NCBI GenBank assembly: GCA_028864975.1
Contig: JAGWLG010000006.1
Coordinates: forward strand, 62,001 to 126,000
DNA length: 64,000 nucleotides
From: Thermoplasmata archaeon
Lineage (GTDB): Archaea; Thermoplasmatota; Thermoplasmata; Lutacidiplasmatales; UBA184
Reading direction: 5' to 3'
Below are positions 7,911 to 16,038 of this stretch, piece after piece. The first letter of the stretch is position 1. Each line of letters starts with the position of its first letter. The notes below the pieces were generated by a model. It worked only from the letters and a program-made list of their open reading frames with translations. It had not been told where the DNA came from and did not search any database. The translations under genes and the position numbers were made by a program.

Positions 7911-8291
7911 ATGGCGATACCCGCGAAGCTCCAGAACGAGATCAAGCAGTTCCAGCGGCTCCAGCAGGAGCTGGCCATGCTCGACCAGCAACGGATGCAG
8001 CTGGAGATGAAGCTCCGAGAGACCTTGAGCACGCTCGAGGAGCTCAAGTCCGTGCCCGACGACGCTCCCATCTATCGTCCGGTCGGTGGCCTGCTGGTGA
8101 AGGCCACGGGGAAGAAGGAGGTCGAGGACGGCTTGACCGAGGAGAAGGAGACCCTCGAGGTCCGGGTCAAGGGCCATGAGCGGAACTTGAACCACCTGCG
8201 GGAGCGACTTCAGACCATGCAGAAGGAGCTCACTTCCTCGCTCCAGGCGGCAGGGGTCGCCGTCGACTCCGGCGGCGAAGAGGCGAGCTAG
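7911..8291 (+). CDS. pfdB: Prefoldin beta subunit
   Basis: A cytosolic chaperone subunit: two alpha and four beta subunits form a hexamer that holds unfolded proteins and passes them to the thermosome. The 126-residue sequence has the family pattern: an N-terminal coiled coil (about 5-48), a beta hairpin with DAPIYRPVGGLLVKA (~51-65), and a C-terminal coiled coil (about 75-115). Length is typical. The S66 peptidase gene follows after 56 bases on the same strand. Confidence 0.92.
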   Translation: MAIPAKLQNEIKQFQRLQQELAMLDQQRMQLEMKLRETLSTLEELKSVPDDAPIYRPVGGLLVKATGKKEVEDGLTEEKETLEVRVKGHERNLNHLRERLQTMQKELTSSLQAAGVAVDSGGEEAS

Positions 8292-8347
8292 GGGCGCTCG
8301 GCTCGGCGCCCGCGGACCGCCCCCGGGCCTCAGAGGCTCCTCGGACC

Positions 8348-9331
8348 ATGTCTCGTCCCGCGCTGCTCCGCCGGGGCTCGGGCGTCCGGGTGGTCGCTCC
8401 GTCCCGAAGCCTGTCGATCGTGGCCCCAGCGGTACGGGCCATCGCCCTTCGTCGCTACTCGGAGATGGGACTCGAGGTCTCGTTCGGGCGGCACGTGGAG
8501 GAGTCCGACGCCTTCGGATCGACCTCGGTGAAACACCGGGTCGAAGACCTCGTCCGTGCGTTCGAGGACCCTTCCGTCGAACTCCTTCACACGGTGATCG
8601 GGGGCTTCAACGTCAATCAGCTGCTCCGAGAACTGCCCTATCGAACGATCGAACGAAACCCGAAGGCCCTGTGCGGCTACAGCGACATCACCGCGCTCCA
8701 ACTCGCGATCCACGCCAAGACCGGTCTCATCAGCTTCAGCGGCCCCCACTATGCGACCTTCGGGATGCTCCGAGGGTTCGAGTACATCCGGGATCAGTTC
8801 CACCGTGCCCTGTTCGACCGGGGCAGCTTTGAGCTGCCAGCCTCGTCGCGATGGAGCGCGGACCCGTGGTACCGCGACCAGGTGCATCGGCACTTTCGTG
8901 CCAATCGGGGACCCTGGGTCGTCCAGCCCGGGCGTGCCCGAGGGAGGCTGCTGGGCGGCAACCTCTGCACCTTGAACTTGCTCCAGGGGACCGAGTTCCT
9001 TCCCGACCTCGAAGGTTCCGTCCTGTTCGTCGAGGACTGCGACGACGATGGGACCCCGGTCTACTTTGACCGGAACCTGCAGTCCGTTCTGCACCTGCCC
9101 TCCGCCCGGGGGCTGAGGGGCCTGGTCATCGGACGATTCCAACCTAAGGCGAAGATGACGCGGAAGCTACTGCAGGCGATCGTCAGGTCAAAGTCCGAAC
9201 TCGAGGGCCTCCCTGTGGTGGCTGACGTCGACTTCGGCCACACCTACCCGATGTGTACGTTCCCGATCGGAGGTAGGGTGGAGCTCGAGGCCCGAGGGGG
9301 ACGCGTGCGGCTCACGCTCAGCGCGACCTGA
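8348..9331 (+). CDS. S66-family peptidase, MccF-like
   Basis: A 327-residue member of the LD-carboxypeptidase / microcin-immunity (MccF) family. The nucleophile elbow is GYSDITAL (Ser about 117). The acid lies in LFVEDCDDD (about 230-238) and the histidine in DFGHTYP (about 301-307); GGNLCTLNLL matches the conserved glycine region. Classical members trim murein tetrapeptides, but archaea lack murein, so an MccF-like role, cleaving peptidyl- or aminoacyl-nucleotide compounds such as microcin C, is more plausible (inference). It is cytosolic, without signal peptide, and probably co-transcribed with prefoldin beta. Confidence 0.85.
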   Translation: MSRPALLRRGSGVRVVAPSRSLSIVAPAVRAIALRRYSEMGLEVSFGRHVEESDAFGSTSVKHRVEDLVRAFEDPSVELLHTVIGGFNVNQLLRELPYRTIERNPKALCGYSDITALQLAIHAKTGLISFSGPHYATFGMLRGFEYIRDQFHRALFDRGSFELPASSRWSADPWYRDQVHRHFRANRGPWVVQPGRARGRLLGGNLCTLNLLQGTEFLPDLEGSVLFVEDCDDDGTPVYFDRNLQSVLHLPSARGLRGLVIGRFQPKAKMTRKLLQAIVRSKSELEGLPVVADVDFGHTYPMCTFPIGGRVELEARGGRVRLTLSAT

Positions 9332-9470
9332 CCCGCAGCCTTGACGCGGCTTTGGAGCCGTGAACACTGGGGTAGTGACTGGAGCTTGTGCAGGAGGCGG
9401 AGGTGGGACAGGGGATGTGGCGGGTCATGCTCGACCCTTCGCCAGTGTGGCGCCGCCTGCGACGAGGCGC

Positions 9471-9761
9471 TTAATCAGGGAGATCGCGTCGCCAGACCCT
9501 GCGATCTGAGGGGGAAAGTCCCGGGCGGCCGGACCATGGTGGTCGGTGGCCGCCGTTCGCCCTCCGTGCGAAGAGGAACCCCCTGATTCTGGTCCAAGGG
9601 CCTCGAAGGGAGGTCCTGCGATCCGCTGCCTCTACGGGGGGATCCAGCTCCAGCACGTTCGCGAGCCCACCACCGCAGTATTCGTCGCTCAGGAAGGTCG
9701 TGAGCCCATCGTCCATCCGTACGCTTCCGCAGGTCCAGGGACGCCGCGCGTAGTTCGCCAT
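9471..9761 (-). CDS. Doubtful small protein, 96 residues
   Basis: An open frame from ATG 9761 starts MANYARRPWTCGSVRMDDGL and contains SDEYCGGG. The first 45 residues could be real protein. The C-terminal half is Arg/Pro/Gly-rich and coincides with the structured element at 9473-9588, so the frame may be fortuitous. A hairpin just upstream (9768-9789) carries an AGGAGAT-like ribosome site in its loop. No family recognised. Confidence 0.25.
   Translation of the reverse strand: MANYARRPWTCGSVRMDDGLTTFLSDEYCGGGLANVLELDPPVEAADRRTSLRGPWTRIRGFLFARRANGGHRPPWSGRPGLSPSDRRVWRRDLPD
9473..9588. ncRNA. Candidate structured RNA, family unknown
   Basis: A closing helix of 8 perfect pairs (AATCAGGG 9473-9480 with CCCTGATT 9581-9588) encloses three further perfect stems: AGATCGC/GCGATCT (9481-9487 with 9501-9507); GGCGGCC/GGCCGCC (9524-9530 with 9548-9554) continued by GACCA/TGGTC (9532-9536 with 9540-9544); and TTCGC/GCGAA (9556-9560 with 9568-9572). 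The topology is cloverleaf-like, but it is not a tRNA: too long and with no T-loop. The strand is undetermined. The single-stranded GAGGGGGAAAGTCC (9508-9521) recalls the RNase P conserved region I, but the rest of an RNase P RNA is not seen. Confidence 0.4.
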
Positions 9762-9767
9762 GTTCGT

Positions 9768-9789
9768 GCACCTTAGATCTCCTAGGTGC
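9768..9789 (-). promoter_or_regulatory. Hairpin enclosing a ribosome-site-like sequence
   Basis: GCACCT (9768-9773) pairs with AGGTGC (9784-9789) around a ten-base loop that on the minus strand reads AGGAGATCTA. It lies just before the ATG at 9761. It could control translation if that frame is used. Confidence 0.25.
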
Positions 9790-9834
9790 GCGCGGGGTCT
9801 TCCACCAGACGCACCGAGGGAGGTCCCGACCCGT

Positions 9835-9851
9835 GCTCACGACCGGTGAGC
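9835..9851 (-). terminator. Hairpin downstream of polyprenyl synthase
   Basis: GCTCAC (9835-9840) and GTGAGC (9846-9851) form a perfect 6-bp stem with a five-base loop, 23 bases after the stop of the leftward polyprenyl synthase gene. No U-tract follows; a termination or 3'-end stabilising role is a guess from position. Confidence 0.3.
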
Positions 9852-9873
9852 CCCGAGAGGACCTACGGGGAGG

Positions 9874-10977
9874 TCACTTCTTCCTTTCCGTGAGGACCGT
9901 CCCGATGCCCCGCAGCAGGTCCTTGCCCTCAGTGCTGAGTGAGGAGGAGGCGATGCCTCGCTCGGCCTTGGCCACGAGTTCGCGGATCCGCTTTTCAGAG
10001 TAGTCGAAGCTCCCGGCCTCCTCCAACACCGTAAGGGCCTCGTCGAAGGACTCGGGGGAGGCGAGGGCGTTGCCGAGGACCTTGCTGAGCGCCTCCCGGC
10101 CGTCCCGACCGGCGTGGGCCCATCCGTGGACCACGAGGAGAGTGCGCTTACCCTCGTAGAGGTCGTTGGCGCTCTTCTCCGCCTCTTCTCCAGGGACCTC
10201 GCGCGCCCCCAGGATGTCGTCCCTCAGCTGGAACGCGACGCCCAGGTCATCGCCGACGACCTGGAGCATCCTCAGGGTTGACGTGGAGGCACCGCCCAGG
10301 ATGGCTCCCATCCTCAGCGGGGAAGAGACCGTGTACACGGCGCTCTTCAGACGGTGGACCGTGAGGACGTCCTGCTCGCGGACCTTCTGGACCGGGCGGA
10401 CGCCGTTCAGAACGTCCAACACTTGTCCGAAGGCCGTCGCACGGGTCATCTTCCGGTACTCCTCGAGCAAGGACCGCACGCGCCCGTCGGGGCAGCGGCA
10501 CGAGAGGAACAGGTCCATCGTCGAAGGTTCCAGAAGGTCGCCGAGGGTGATCGCCATGGCTTCGCCGAAGTCGGCGTCGCTTCCGGACAGCCGACGCGAT
10601 CCATGGAGCTTGGCGAGCGACACGTGGAGGGTCGGCCCCCCTCGTCGGGTCTCCCCGTGGTCCATGATGTCATCGTGAATGAGCATCCAGCTCTGGAAGG
10701 CCTCGAGCGCGGCGGCGGCAGGGAGCGCTTTGCGGAGCTCCCGACCACCCGCGAGATGGTACCCGGCGAGCAGGAGACACGCACGGAATCGCTTGCCGCC
10801 CCGGAGCGTGAACTCCTCGACGGCGTCGACGAAGAGCGGTAGGTCCGGGTGAAGCCTTCGCGCCTCCTTCCGCAGCGCCCGGAAGTGCTGGCGGAGCAGC
10901 CCCTCAACGGGCTTGCGCATCGCCAGGAGCTGACCCACGTCCAAGCTTTTCCACCCCCCGGCCGCCTCGACCGCCAC
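9874..10977 (-). CDS. idsA: Polyprenyl (geranylgeranyl/farnesyl) diphosphate synthase
   Basis: Condenses isopentenyl diphosphate with allylic diphosphates to make the C15/C20 precursors of archaeal ether lipids. Seen: LRGGKRFRACLLL (substrate-binding GGKR), the first Asp-rich motif LIHDDIMDHGETRRGGPT (DDIMD at about 102-106), and the second region FQLRDDILG, followed by NDLYEGKRTL. The second Asp motif ends in Gly, a common variant in archaeal short-chain synthases. The frame opens with a GTG at 10977, but the TATA word at 10982-10988 is too close for that start. TTG 10944, GTG 10938 or ATG 10920 fit a leaderless start better. Product chain length cannot be told securely. Confidence 0.88.
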   Translation of the reverse strand: MAVEAAGGWKSLDVGQLLAMRKPVEGLLRQHFRALRKEARRLHPDLPLFVDAVEEFTLRGGKRFRACLLLAGYHLAGGRELRKALPAAAALEAFQSWMLIHDDIMDHGETRRGGPTLHVSLAKLHGSRRLSGSDADFGEAMAITLGDLLEPSTMDLFLSCRCPDGRVRSLLEEYRKMTRATAFGQVLDVLNGVRPVQKVREQDVLTVHRLKSAVYTVSSPLRMGAILGGASTSTLRMLQVVGDDLGVAFQLRDDILGAREVPGEEAEKSANDLYEGKRTLLVVHGWAHAGRDGREALSKVLGNALASPESFDEALTVLEEAGSFDYSEKRIRELVAKAERGIASSSLSTEGKDLLRGIGTVLTERKK

Positions 10978-10981
10978 CCTC

Positions 10982-10988
10982 TAATAAA
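10982..10988. promoter_or_regulatory. TATA element between idsA and the TPR gene
   Basis: TAATAAA lies 25 bases before the ATG at 11011 on the plus strand; its complement TTTATTA also lies upstream of idsA, so it may act both ways. Confidence 0.55.
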
Positions 10989-11010
10989 GGGAGCCCGACA
11001 CCGGAGCTCG

Positions 11011-12036
11011 ATGGCCTCTCGTCGGTTCGCGACGCTGGTCGACGCGGTGGCCCGGGCGTTCGGCCAGGAGGGGAACCAGCTCAAGGAGACCCCGGAGGCG
11101 ATCTATCTTCGTTCCTCCGACGGACTCGTCTACGCCTTCTTCGAGGAAGCGCAGCGACTGTCGCCCGCGCTGATCAAAAAGCTCGTCGCTTCGATGGGCG
11201 AGGACATGTCGCGCCTCGTCGTCCTTTCGCTCGGACCCCTCCCTCCCGATTCGATGGCGCTCTTCGAACAGGCGGGGAGCTCGGTGGTGGCGGGGGACCG
11301 GTTCCAACGGCTTCTCGAGGGATTGGAACTGAGCGGCTACGGGGACCTGAGCGGACCCTCGCCGCCCGTCAAGGAGGAGACCCCGCGACGCGTACTTCCG
11401 ACCGCGGACCGCCTGGACCAGCTGATGGAGCGGGGACGTCTGTGGATGGGGTGGGACGTCCCCGCCATCGCGCTGCGCTTCTTCGACGAGGCGACCCGTT
11501 TGAAGCCGGAGTTCGCCCCGGCGCTCCTGGGGAGAGGGATGGCCTTGATCGCCCTGGGCGCGGCGGACTCGGCAGAGTCCTCGTTCGAGCGGGTCCTCTC
11601 CCAATCCCCTGGGGACGAGGAGGCTCGGGTCGGGCTCGCCCGTGTGACGGGTCTGCGGGGAGATCCCGAAGGGGAGGTCGACGAGCTCCTGGCGCTCCTC
11701 AAGGAGAACCCGGGGCGGACCCGCGTGCGCGCTCATCTGCTCGCGGCCCTCGCTCCTCTCGGACGATGGAAGGAGATGCGCTCGCATGTGGACGAGTTCC
11801 TCAGGGTGGTCCCTCAGGACCCCTACCTTCACGCGTTGAACGCCCTCTGTCTGGAACGGCTTTCGGACAAGGACGGCGCGGTGCGGGAACGTCGAGCGGC
11901 CGAGGTACTAGGCATGACCCCCCAGCTCTGGCAACGCCTCCGGGCGAGCGTCGAGCCCGCGGCGACCGCCCCGAGGGGAGCGAAGGGCCCCAAGGGGGAC
12001 GCTCGGGCCCGGTCGTCCTCTTCCGCCAAGCGGTGA
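11011..12036 (+). CDS. Tetratricopeptide-repeat protein
   Basis: A 341-residue cytosolic protein. The N-terminal domain (1-110) is globular alpha/beta (GLVYAFFEEAQRLSPALIKK...). Residues about 130-290 form TPR-like helical pairs, for example DVPAIALRFFDEATRLKPEF and ADSAESSFERVLSQSPGDEE. The tail is Ala/Gly/Ser/Lys-rich and disordered. TPR arrays bind protein partners; which partner is unknown. The ATG at 11011 is chosen because the TATA word TAATAAA lies 25 bases upstream. Prolines at repeat ends and the spacing support the TPR call. Confidence 0.7.
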   Translation: MASRRFATLVDAVARAFGQEGNQLKETPEAIYLRSSDGLVYAFFEEAQRLSPALIKKLVASMGEDMSRLVVLSLGPLPPDSMALFEQAGSSVVAGDRFQRLLEGLELSGYGDLSGPSPPVKEETPRRVLPTADRLDQLMERGRLWMGWDVPAIALRFFDEATRLKPEFAPALLGRGMALIALGAADSAESSFERVLSQSPGDEEARVGLARVTGLRGDPEGEVDELLALLKENPGRTRVRAHLLAALAPLGRWKEMRSHVDEFLRVVPQDPYLHALNALCLERLSDKDGAVRERRAAEVLGMTPQLWQRLRASVEPAATAPRGAKGPKGDARARSSSSAKR

Positions 12037-12085
12037 GAAGCGAGAAAAGGGGTCGCGGCTGCGCGCCCCACCCCCGTGGGTCCCC

Positions 12086-13045
12086 ATGCGCGTGGTCTCC
12101 TTCCTACCCAGTGCGACCGAGATCGTCTACGCTCTCGGGAAGGGGGACCAGCTGGTCGGACGGAGCCACGAGTGCGACCATCCCCCGGAGGCGACCGGGC
12201 TTCCCGTGGTCATGAAGGCCCGCGAACCGATGGGTCATCTCTCGTCGCGGGAGATCGACGAGAAGGTCGGGGCACGGCTCGAGTCCCATGAAGAGCTCTA
12301 CGAGATCGACGAGGGCCTCCTCGCCAGGCTTTCGCCGGACGTGATCCTGACGCAGGAGCTCTGTCGGGTGTGCTCGATCACCCCAAAGGGACTCGCCGAT
12401 GCGCTTGAGAAGCTCGAGCGCAAGCCGCGGGTCGTGGTCCTCGCCCCCACCCGACTCGCCCATGTGATGAAAGATGTCGAGACCGTCGCGCGAGAGCTCG
12501 GGGTGCCGGACCGCGGGACCGCGATGGTGGCGGAGCTCGAACGCAAGCTCGCCTCCGCGGCGGGACACGAGCGCGCAAGGCCCACTTCGGGCGAGGAGGG
12601 CACCCGACCGCGCGTGGCGGTCCTCGAATGGCTCGACCCGCCGATCGTGGCCGGGCTCTGGGTACCAGACATGATCCGAAAGGCCGGGGGCCTGCCGGTC
12701 CTGGCCAAAGCCGGGGCCCCGGGGGGCCGGACCACCTGGGACTCCCTTCGAGGCGCGGGCGCGGACCTGCTGGTCGCCGCCCCCTGCGCCTACCCTCTCG
12801 AGCGGACCCTAGGGGAGTTGCGTGGTCCCCGACCGCATCCGCTCGAGGACCTGCATCCCCCCCGAGGGGTCTGGGCGGCCGACGAGGCTTTCTTCTCTCG
12901 CCCCGGTCCCCGGTTGGTGGAAGGGGTCGAGCTGCTCTCGGACCTGGTGCACGGTCAGGGGAGGCCGCGTCGGTCCTTCGAAGGTCGGGCGGTCCCGGCG
13001 TTCAAAGCCCCCCTGCCCCCCTACCGCATCCCCACGCGAAGGTGA
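12086..13045 (+). CDS. BtuF-like cobalamin/substrate-binding-fold protein without signal peptide
   Basis: Starts MRVVSFLPSATEIVYALG, the classic opening of the BtuF/TroA class III binding fold, with SHECDHP and ITPKGLADALEKLE typical of the cobalamin-binding-protein subgroup. It has two lobes: about 1-95, then after a helix about 165-300 with AVLEWLDPPIVAGLWVPDMI. There is no signal peptide or lipobox, and no ABC permease or ATPase alongside, so it is probably cytosolic and not a standard transport component. Such stand-alone proteins are known in archaea and bacteria, but their ligand is not established. It begins a tightly packed rightward run that continues to the MFS gene. Confidence 0.75.
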   Translation: MRVVSFLPSATEIVYALGKGDQLVGRSHECDHPPEATGLPVVMKAREPMGHLSSREIDEKVGARLESHEELYEIDEGLLARLSPDVILTQELCRVCSITPKGLADALEKLERKPRVVVLAPTRLAHVMKDVETVARELGVPDRGTAMVAELERKLASAAGHERARPTSGEEGTRPRVAVLEWLDPPIVAGLWVPDMIRKAGGLPVLAKAGAPGGRTTWDSLRGAGADLLVAAPCAYPLERTLGELRGPRPHPLEDLHPPRGVWAADEAFFSRPGPRLVEGVELLSDLVHGQGRPRRSFEGRAVPAFKAPLPPYRIPTRR

Positions 13046-13054
13046 GTCAGACCG

Positions 13055-13774
13055 ATGAGCGGATGGACCTCCTCCAGCTTCCTCTACCAGCCCCCCATCT
13101 CGTCGCCCCACCCGGTCATGGGACCCCGGGCAAGGTTCTCTCGGCTCGAGCTCCAACACATCGCGATCGCCTTCGTCGTCCTGACCGCCGACCTCGTCCT
13201 CATCCTGCTCCGCGACGCCTACTATCCGGGGATCCCCCGAGCCGACCTGATCTCGGCCGCCTTCGGGGCCGCGGTGGCGGCGCCCCTTGCCGCGGCCACC
13301 GGGTTCGTGGCCCACGAGATGGCCCACAAGTTCTCCGCTCAGCACCGCGGTCTCTGGGCCGAGTTCCGGATGTCCCCGCAGGGCTTGCTCATGTCGTTCA
13401 TCTTCTCCGCCCTCCTGGGCTTCCTCTTCGCCACCCCGGGCGCGACGATGATCGGGGGGCGAGGCACGATGGAAGAGGCCGGGATCACCAGCCTCGCAGG
13501 ACCGGGGACGAACCTTGCGGAGGCGGCAGGGTTCGCCGGGGTCGCGATCCTTCTGGCGAGGTTCCACGAGTGGTTCTGGGCGCCGCTCATCGCCTACGTG
13601 GCCTTCATCAACGTCATCTTCGCCGCCTTCAACCTGCTTCCGTTGGGTCCGCTCGACGGCAAGAAGGTCCTGGCGTGGAACAAGGGCATCTGGGTCCTGG
13701 CCCTTGCCGGGGCCGTCGCCATGGGCGTGTTCGCCTACCTCTACCTCTTCCCTTGGACGACCGGACCCGGCTGA
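13055..13774 (+). CDS. Site-2 protease family (M50) membrane metalloprotease
   Basis: A 239-residue polytopic protein with about six hydrophobic segments. The zinc site HEMAH is at about 89-93 (FVAHEMAHKFSAQH), and the second conserved motif is FNLLPLGPLDGKK (~192-204), where the Asp completes the zinc site. These motifs define the S2P/M50 intramembrane proteases, which cut transmembrane segments of regulatory proteins. Its substrate is unknown. The ATG at 13055 lies ten bases after the preceding stop, so the genes are co-transcribed. Confidence 0.88.
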   Translation: MSGWTSSSFLYQPPISSPHPVMGPRARFSRLELQHIAIAFVVLTADLVLILLRDAYYPGIPRADLISAAFGAAVAAPLAAATGFVAHEMAHKFSAQHRGLWAEFRMSPQGLLMSFIFSALLGFLFATPGATMIGGRGTMEEAGITSLAGPGTNLAEAAGFAGVAILLARFHEWFWAPLIAYVAFINVIFAAFNLLPLGPLDGKKVLAWNKGIWVLALAGAVAMGVFAYLYLFPWTTGPG

Positions 13775-13789
13775 GCGAAGGGTGCGAGC

Positions 13790-14746
13790 GTGACCGTCCA
13801 AGAGCTCGGGAACGGACGTCTTCTCGTGGACCTGGGCTTCCAGGACCTCGAAGGGGTGATCGGGAGCTACCTCCTCCCGGAAGAGGAGGGATGGGCCCTC
13901 GTAGAGGTGGGACCCACCACCTGCGAAGCCCGTCTCCTTCAGGGTTTGCGGGAAGCCGGGGTCGAACCGCGCGACGTGCGCGATGTCTTGGTGACCCACA
14001 TCCACCTCGACCATGCTGGGGGAGCGGGGCTGCTCGCGGACCATCTGCCGCGCGCAACCTTCCACATCCATGAGGTCGGGGTTCCCCACATGATCGACCC
14101 CCGCCGGCTGCAGGAGAGCGCCCGTCGAGCATGGGGGCCCGCGTCGGACCAGCTGTGGGGAGAGATCCGCCCTCTCCCCGCCACGCGGATCCACGCGCTC
14201 AAGGGGGGCGAGCGGATCATGCTCGCCCACGGGAAGGCCCTCCATGTCCTGCCCGCCCCCGGCCACGCACGTCATCACCTGGCCTTCTTCGATGCCCTCA
14301 CCCAGACGGTCTTCACGGGGGACGGAGCGGGGGTGCTCGTCCCCGGGGCCCGGCACATCCGGCCGGCCATGCCTCCTCCGGACCTCGACATCGAGCAGCT
14401 CCTCCACAGCTTGCAAGCAATGGCGGATACGAGCCCGCAGAAGCTCGCGTTCAGTCACTACGGGGTGTTCGACCACGCCCAGGACCGCCTGAAGGAGGCC
14501 GGGCAGGCCGTCGAGCGCTGGAGAGATGTGGCCCTGGCGGCGGCTCGGAAGGAGCCTACGGTGGCCCACGTGACGCATGCCCTCGAGGACGAGGAGCAAC
14601 GACGCTCGCGCGAGGAAGGCGAACCGAGCGACCTCGCCTCGCGTTCGCAGGCCATCAGCGGACTGGAGATGGCCGCGATGGGGCTCCTGCGCTACTTCGA
14701 GAGGTCGGGGCTGCTTCCCCCCAAACCCCCGCACGGGAACGCGTGA
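13790..14746 (+). CDS. Metallo-beta-lactamase-fold hydrolase
   Basis: A 318-residue MBL-fold enzyme. Metal ligands: THIHLDHAGG (HxHxDH, about 68-74), GHARHHL (third His, ~160), VFTGDGAG (bridging Asp ~175) and SHYG (last His ~222). The C-terminal 70 residues are charged and helical. It resembles the glyoxalase-II-like/quinolinase subgroup, whose substrates vary, so no reaction is assigned. The GTG start at 13790 follows the S2P stop by 15 bases; its stop overlaps the start of the MFS gene (GTGA). Confidence 0.85.
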   Translation: MTVQELGNGRLLVDLGFQDLEGVIGSYLLPEEEGWALVEVGPTTCEARLLQGLREAGVEPRDVRDVLVTHIHLDHAGGAGLLADHLPRATFHIHEVGVPHMIDPRRLQESARRAWGPASDQLWGEIRPLPATRIHALKGGERIMLAHGKALHVLPAPGHARHHLAFFDALTQTVFTGDGAGVLVPGARHIRPAMPPPDLDIEQLLHSLQAMADTSPQKLAFSHYGVFDHAQDRLKEAGQAVERWRDVALAAARKEPTVAHVTHALEDEEQRRSREEGEPSDLASRSQAISGLEMAAMGLLRYFERSGLLPPKPPHGNA

Positions 14747-16038
14747 GCGCGGTGCGGGAGCTCAGCGACTCGGCCCGAACGAGGGCGGTCGGTTCCCTCG
14801 TCGCCTCGCGCGCGGTCTACGCCTACAACTGGTACGTCATCGGCCCGATCCAAGGCACGATCGCGATGGGACTGGGCGTGAGCTTCGGCGAGGTCTCGCT
14901 CTACCTCTGGGCGTTCTTGGTCGGGGCCGGCATCTTCCAGATCCCCGCGGGGATCGCCTCCCTCCGATGGGGCGCTCGTCGCACCTCGCTCTTCGGCATC
15001 GCGCTGATGTCCGTCGGAGCGGTCGTCAGCGCTTTCACGACCTCGCCCGACGTCTTCTTCGTCGCTCGGCTCGGTGTGGGGGTCGGTGCGGCGTTCTTCT
15101 TCTCTCCGGGGATTGGGCTGATCGCGAGGTACTACACGACCGGAGGTCGTGGGTTCGGGATCGGGCTCTTCAACGGGGCGTTCAGCCTCGGCGCCGCTAC
15201 CGCCGTCCTCCTCACCGTGATCCTGGAAGGGATCCTGGGATGGCAGGGGGCCCTGCTCGTTGCGGGGGCGGGGATGGCGCTCGTCAGCCTCGAGAACGCT
15301 CTCGCCCTACCTGCGCTCTCCGAGCCTTCCCTTCGCTTCGACGTCGCGGTGGCACGCGCGAAGGAGGTCCTGTCCTGCCGCTACCTCTGGCTTTTGGCGC
15401 TGGCGCTCGCAGGGTTCTGGGCGAGCAATTTCGCCGTGGCGCAGTACCTGGTCCCTTGGGCGACCCAGTGGGCGGGGATGAAGGCGCCGACGGCGGGCGC
15501 CCTGGACGCTCTGCTCATCGCCACGTCCCTCATCGGAGGGCCCCTCGGGGGGAGCCTGGCGGAGAAGGGTCGGCACCCTGCCCGACTCCTCGCGGCGTCC
15601 GCAGGAGCCACGGGGCTCGCGGTGGCCGCCCTTCCCTTCATCCCTGCGTTAAGCTCCCTCCTCCTCTGGCCGCTGGCCGTGGCGGGAGGGATCGTGTCGG
15701 GGATGGCCTTCGGGGTCCTCTACTACATGGGGACCCTTGCCCCGATCGCCCGAGGCGAGAACGTGCCCCTCGCGGTCGGGCTGATCAACAGCCTCCAAGT
15801 CTTTCTGGGGGCGTTCGTGGTCCTCGGCCTTGGCCACGAGCTCTTTGGATCGCAGTCCCGGTCCGGGTATGCCACAGGCTGGGTCCTGTTCGGAGCGCTC
15901 ACGCTGATCCCCCTCGCGCTCCTCCTCTGGGCGAGGGTCGAGACCGCGACCCCCGAGGGGGTCAGCTCGGGGCTGGGGTCCGTTTCGGCCGTGGCGGAAG
16001 TGGGACCCTCCGCTCCTCTTTCACCCGGTTCAAAATGA
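14743..16038 (+). CDS. Major facilitator superfamily transporter
   Basis: A 431-residue carrier with about twelve membrane helices. The loop after helix 2 (SLRWGARRTSLFG) fits the MFS motif-A position, and the sequence is duplicated as in other MFS proteins. Substrate unknown. GTG at 14743 overlaps the preceding TGA, so translation is coupled to the MBL hydrolase. Its last 77 bases overlap the convergent Lrp gene. Together with the S2P and BtuF-like genes it forms a four-gene run. Confidence 0.85.
   Translation: MSAVRELSDSARTRAVGSLVASRAVYAYNWYVIGPIQGTIAMGLGVSFGEVSLYLWAFLVGAGIFQIPAGIASLRWGARRTSLFGIALMSVGAVVSAFTTSPDVFFVARLGVGVGAAFFFSPGIGLIARYYTTGGRGFGIGLFNGAFSLGAATAVLLTVILEGILGWQGALLVAGAGMALVSLENALALPALSEPSLRFDVAVARAKEVLSCRYLWLLALALAGFWASNFAVAQYLVPWATQWAGMKAPTAGALDALLIATSLIGGPLGGSLAEKGRHPARLLAASAGATGLAVAALPFIPALSSLLLWPLAVAGGIVSGMAFGVLYYMGTLAPIARGENVPLAVGLINSLQVFLGAFVVLGLGHELFGSQSRSGYATGWVLFGALTLIPLALLLWARVETATPEGVSSGLGSVSAVAEVGPSAPLSPGSK

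Larger units (their letters stand above)
9332..9873. other. Mostly non-coding region with structured element
   Basis: A 542-base gap between the S66 peptidase and the polyprenyl synthase. It contains a multi-hairpin element (9473-9588), a doubtful leftward frame (9471-9761), a hairpin over the ribosome-site region of that frame (9768-9789), and a hairpin downstream of the polyprenyl synthase stop (9835-9851). Nothing recognisable is seen in 9332-9470. Confidence 0.5.

Noticed and set aside
9473..9588. RNase P RNA
   Set aside because: Only the GGGGAAAGTCC-like strand is present. The partner strand of P4 and the other conserved regions are not seen, and the closing helix spans only 116 bases.
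12809..14734. 641-codon open frame on the minus strand
   Set aside because: Antisense to three recognised genes (BtuF-like, S2P, MBL), composition typical of a GC-rich shadow frame.
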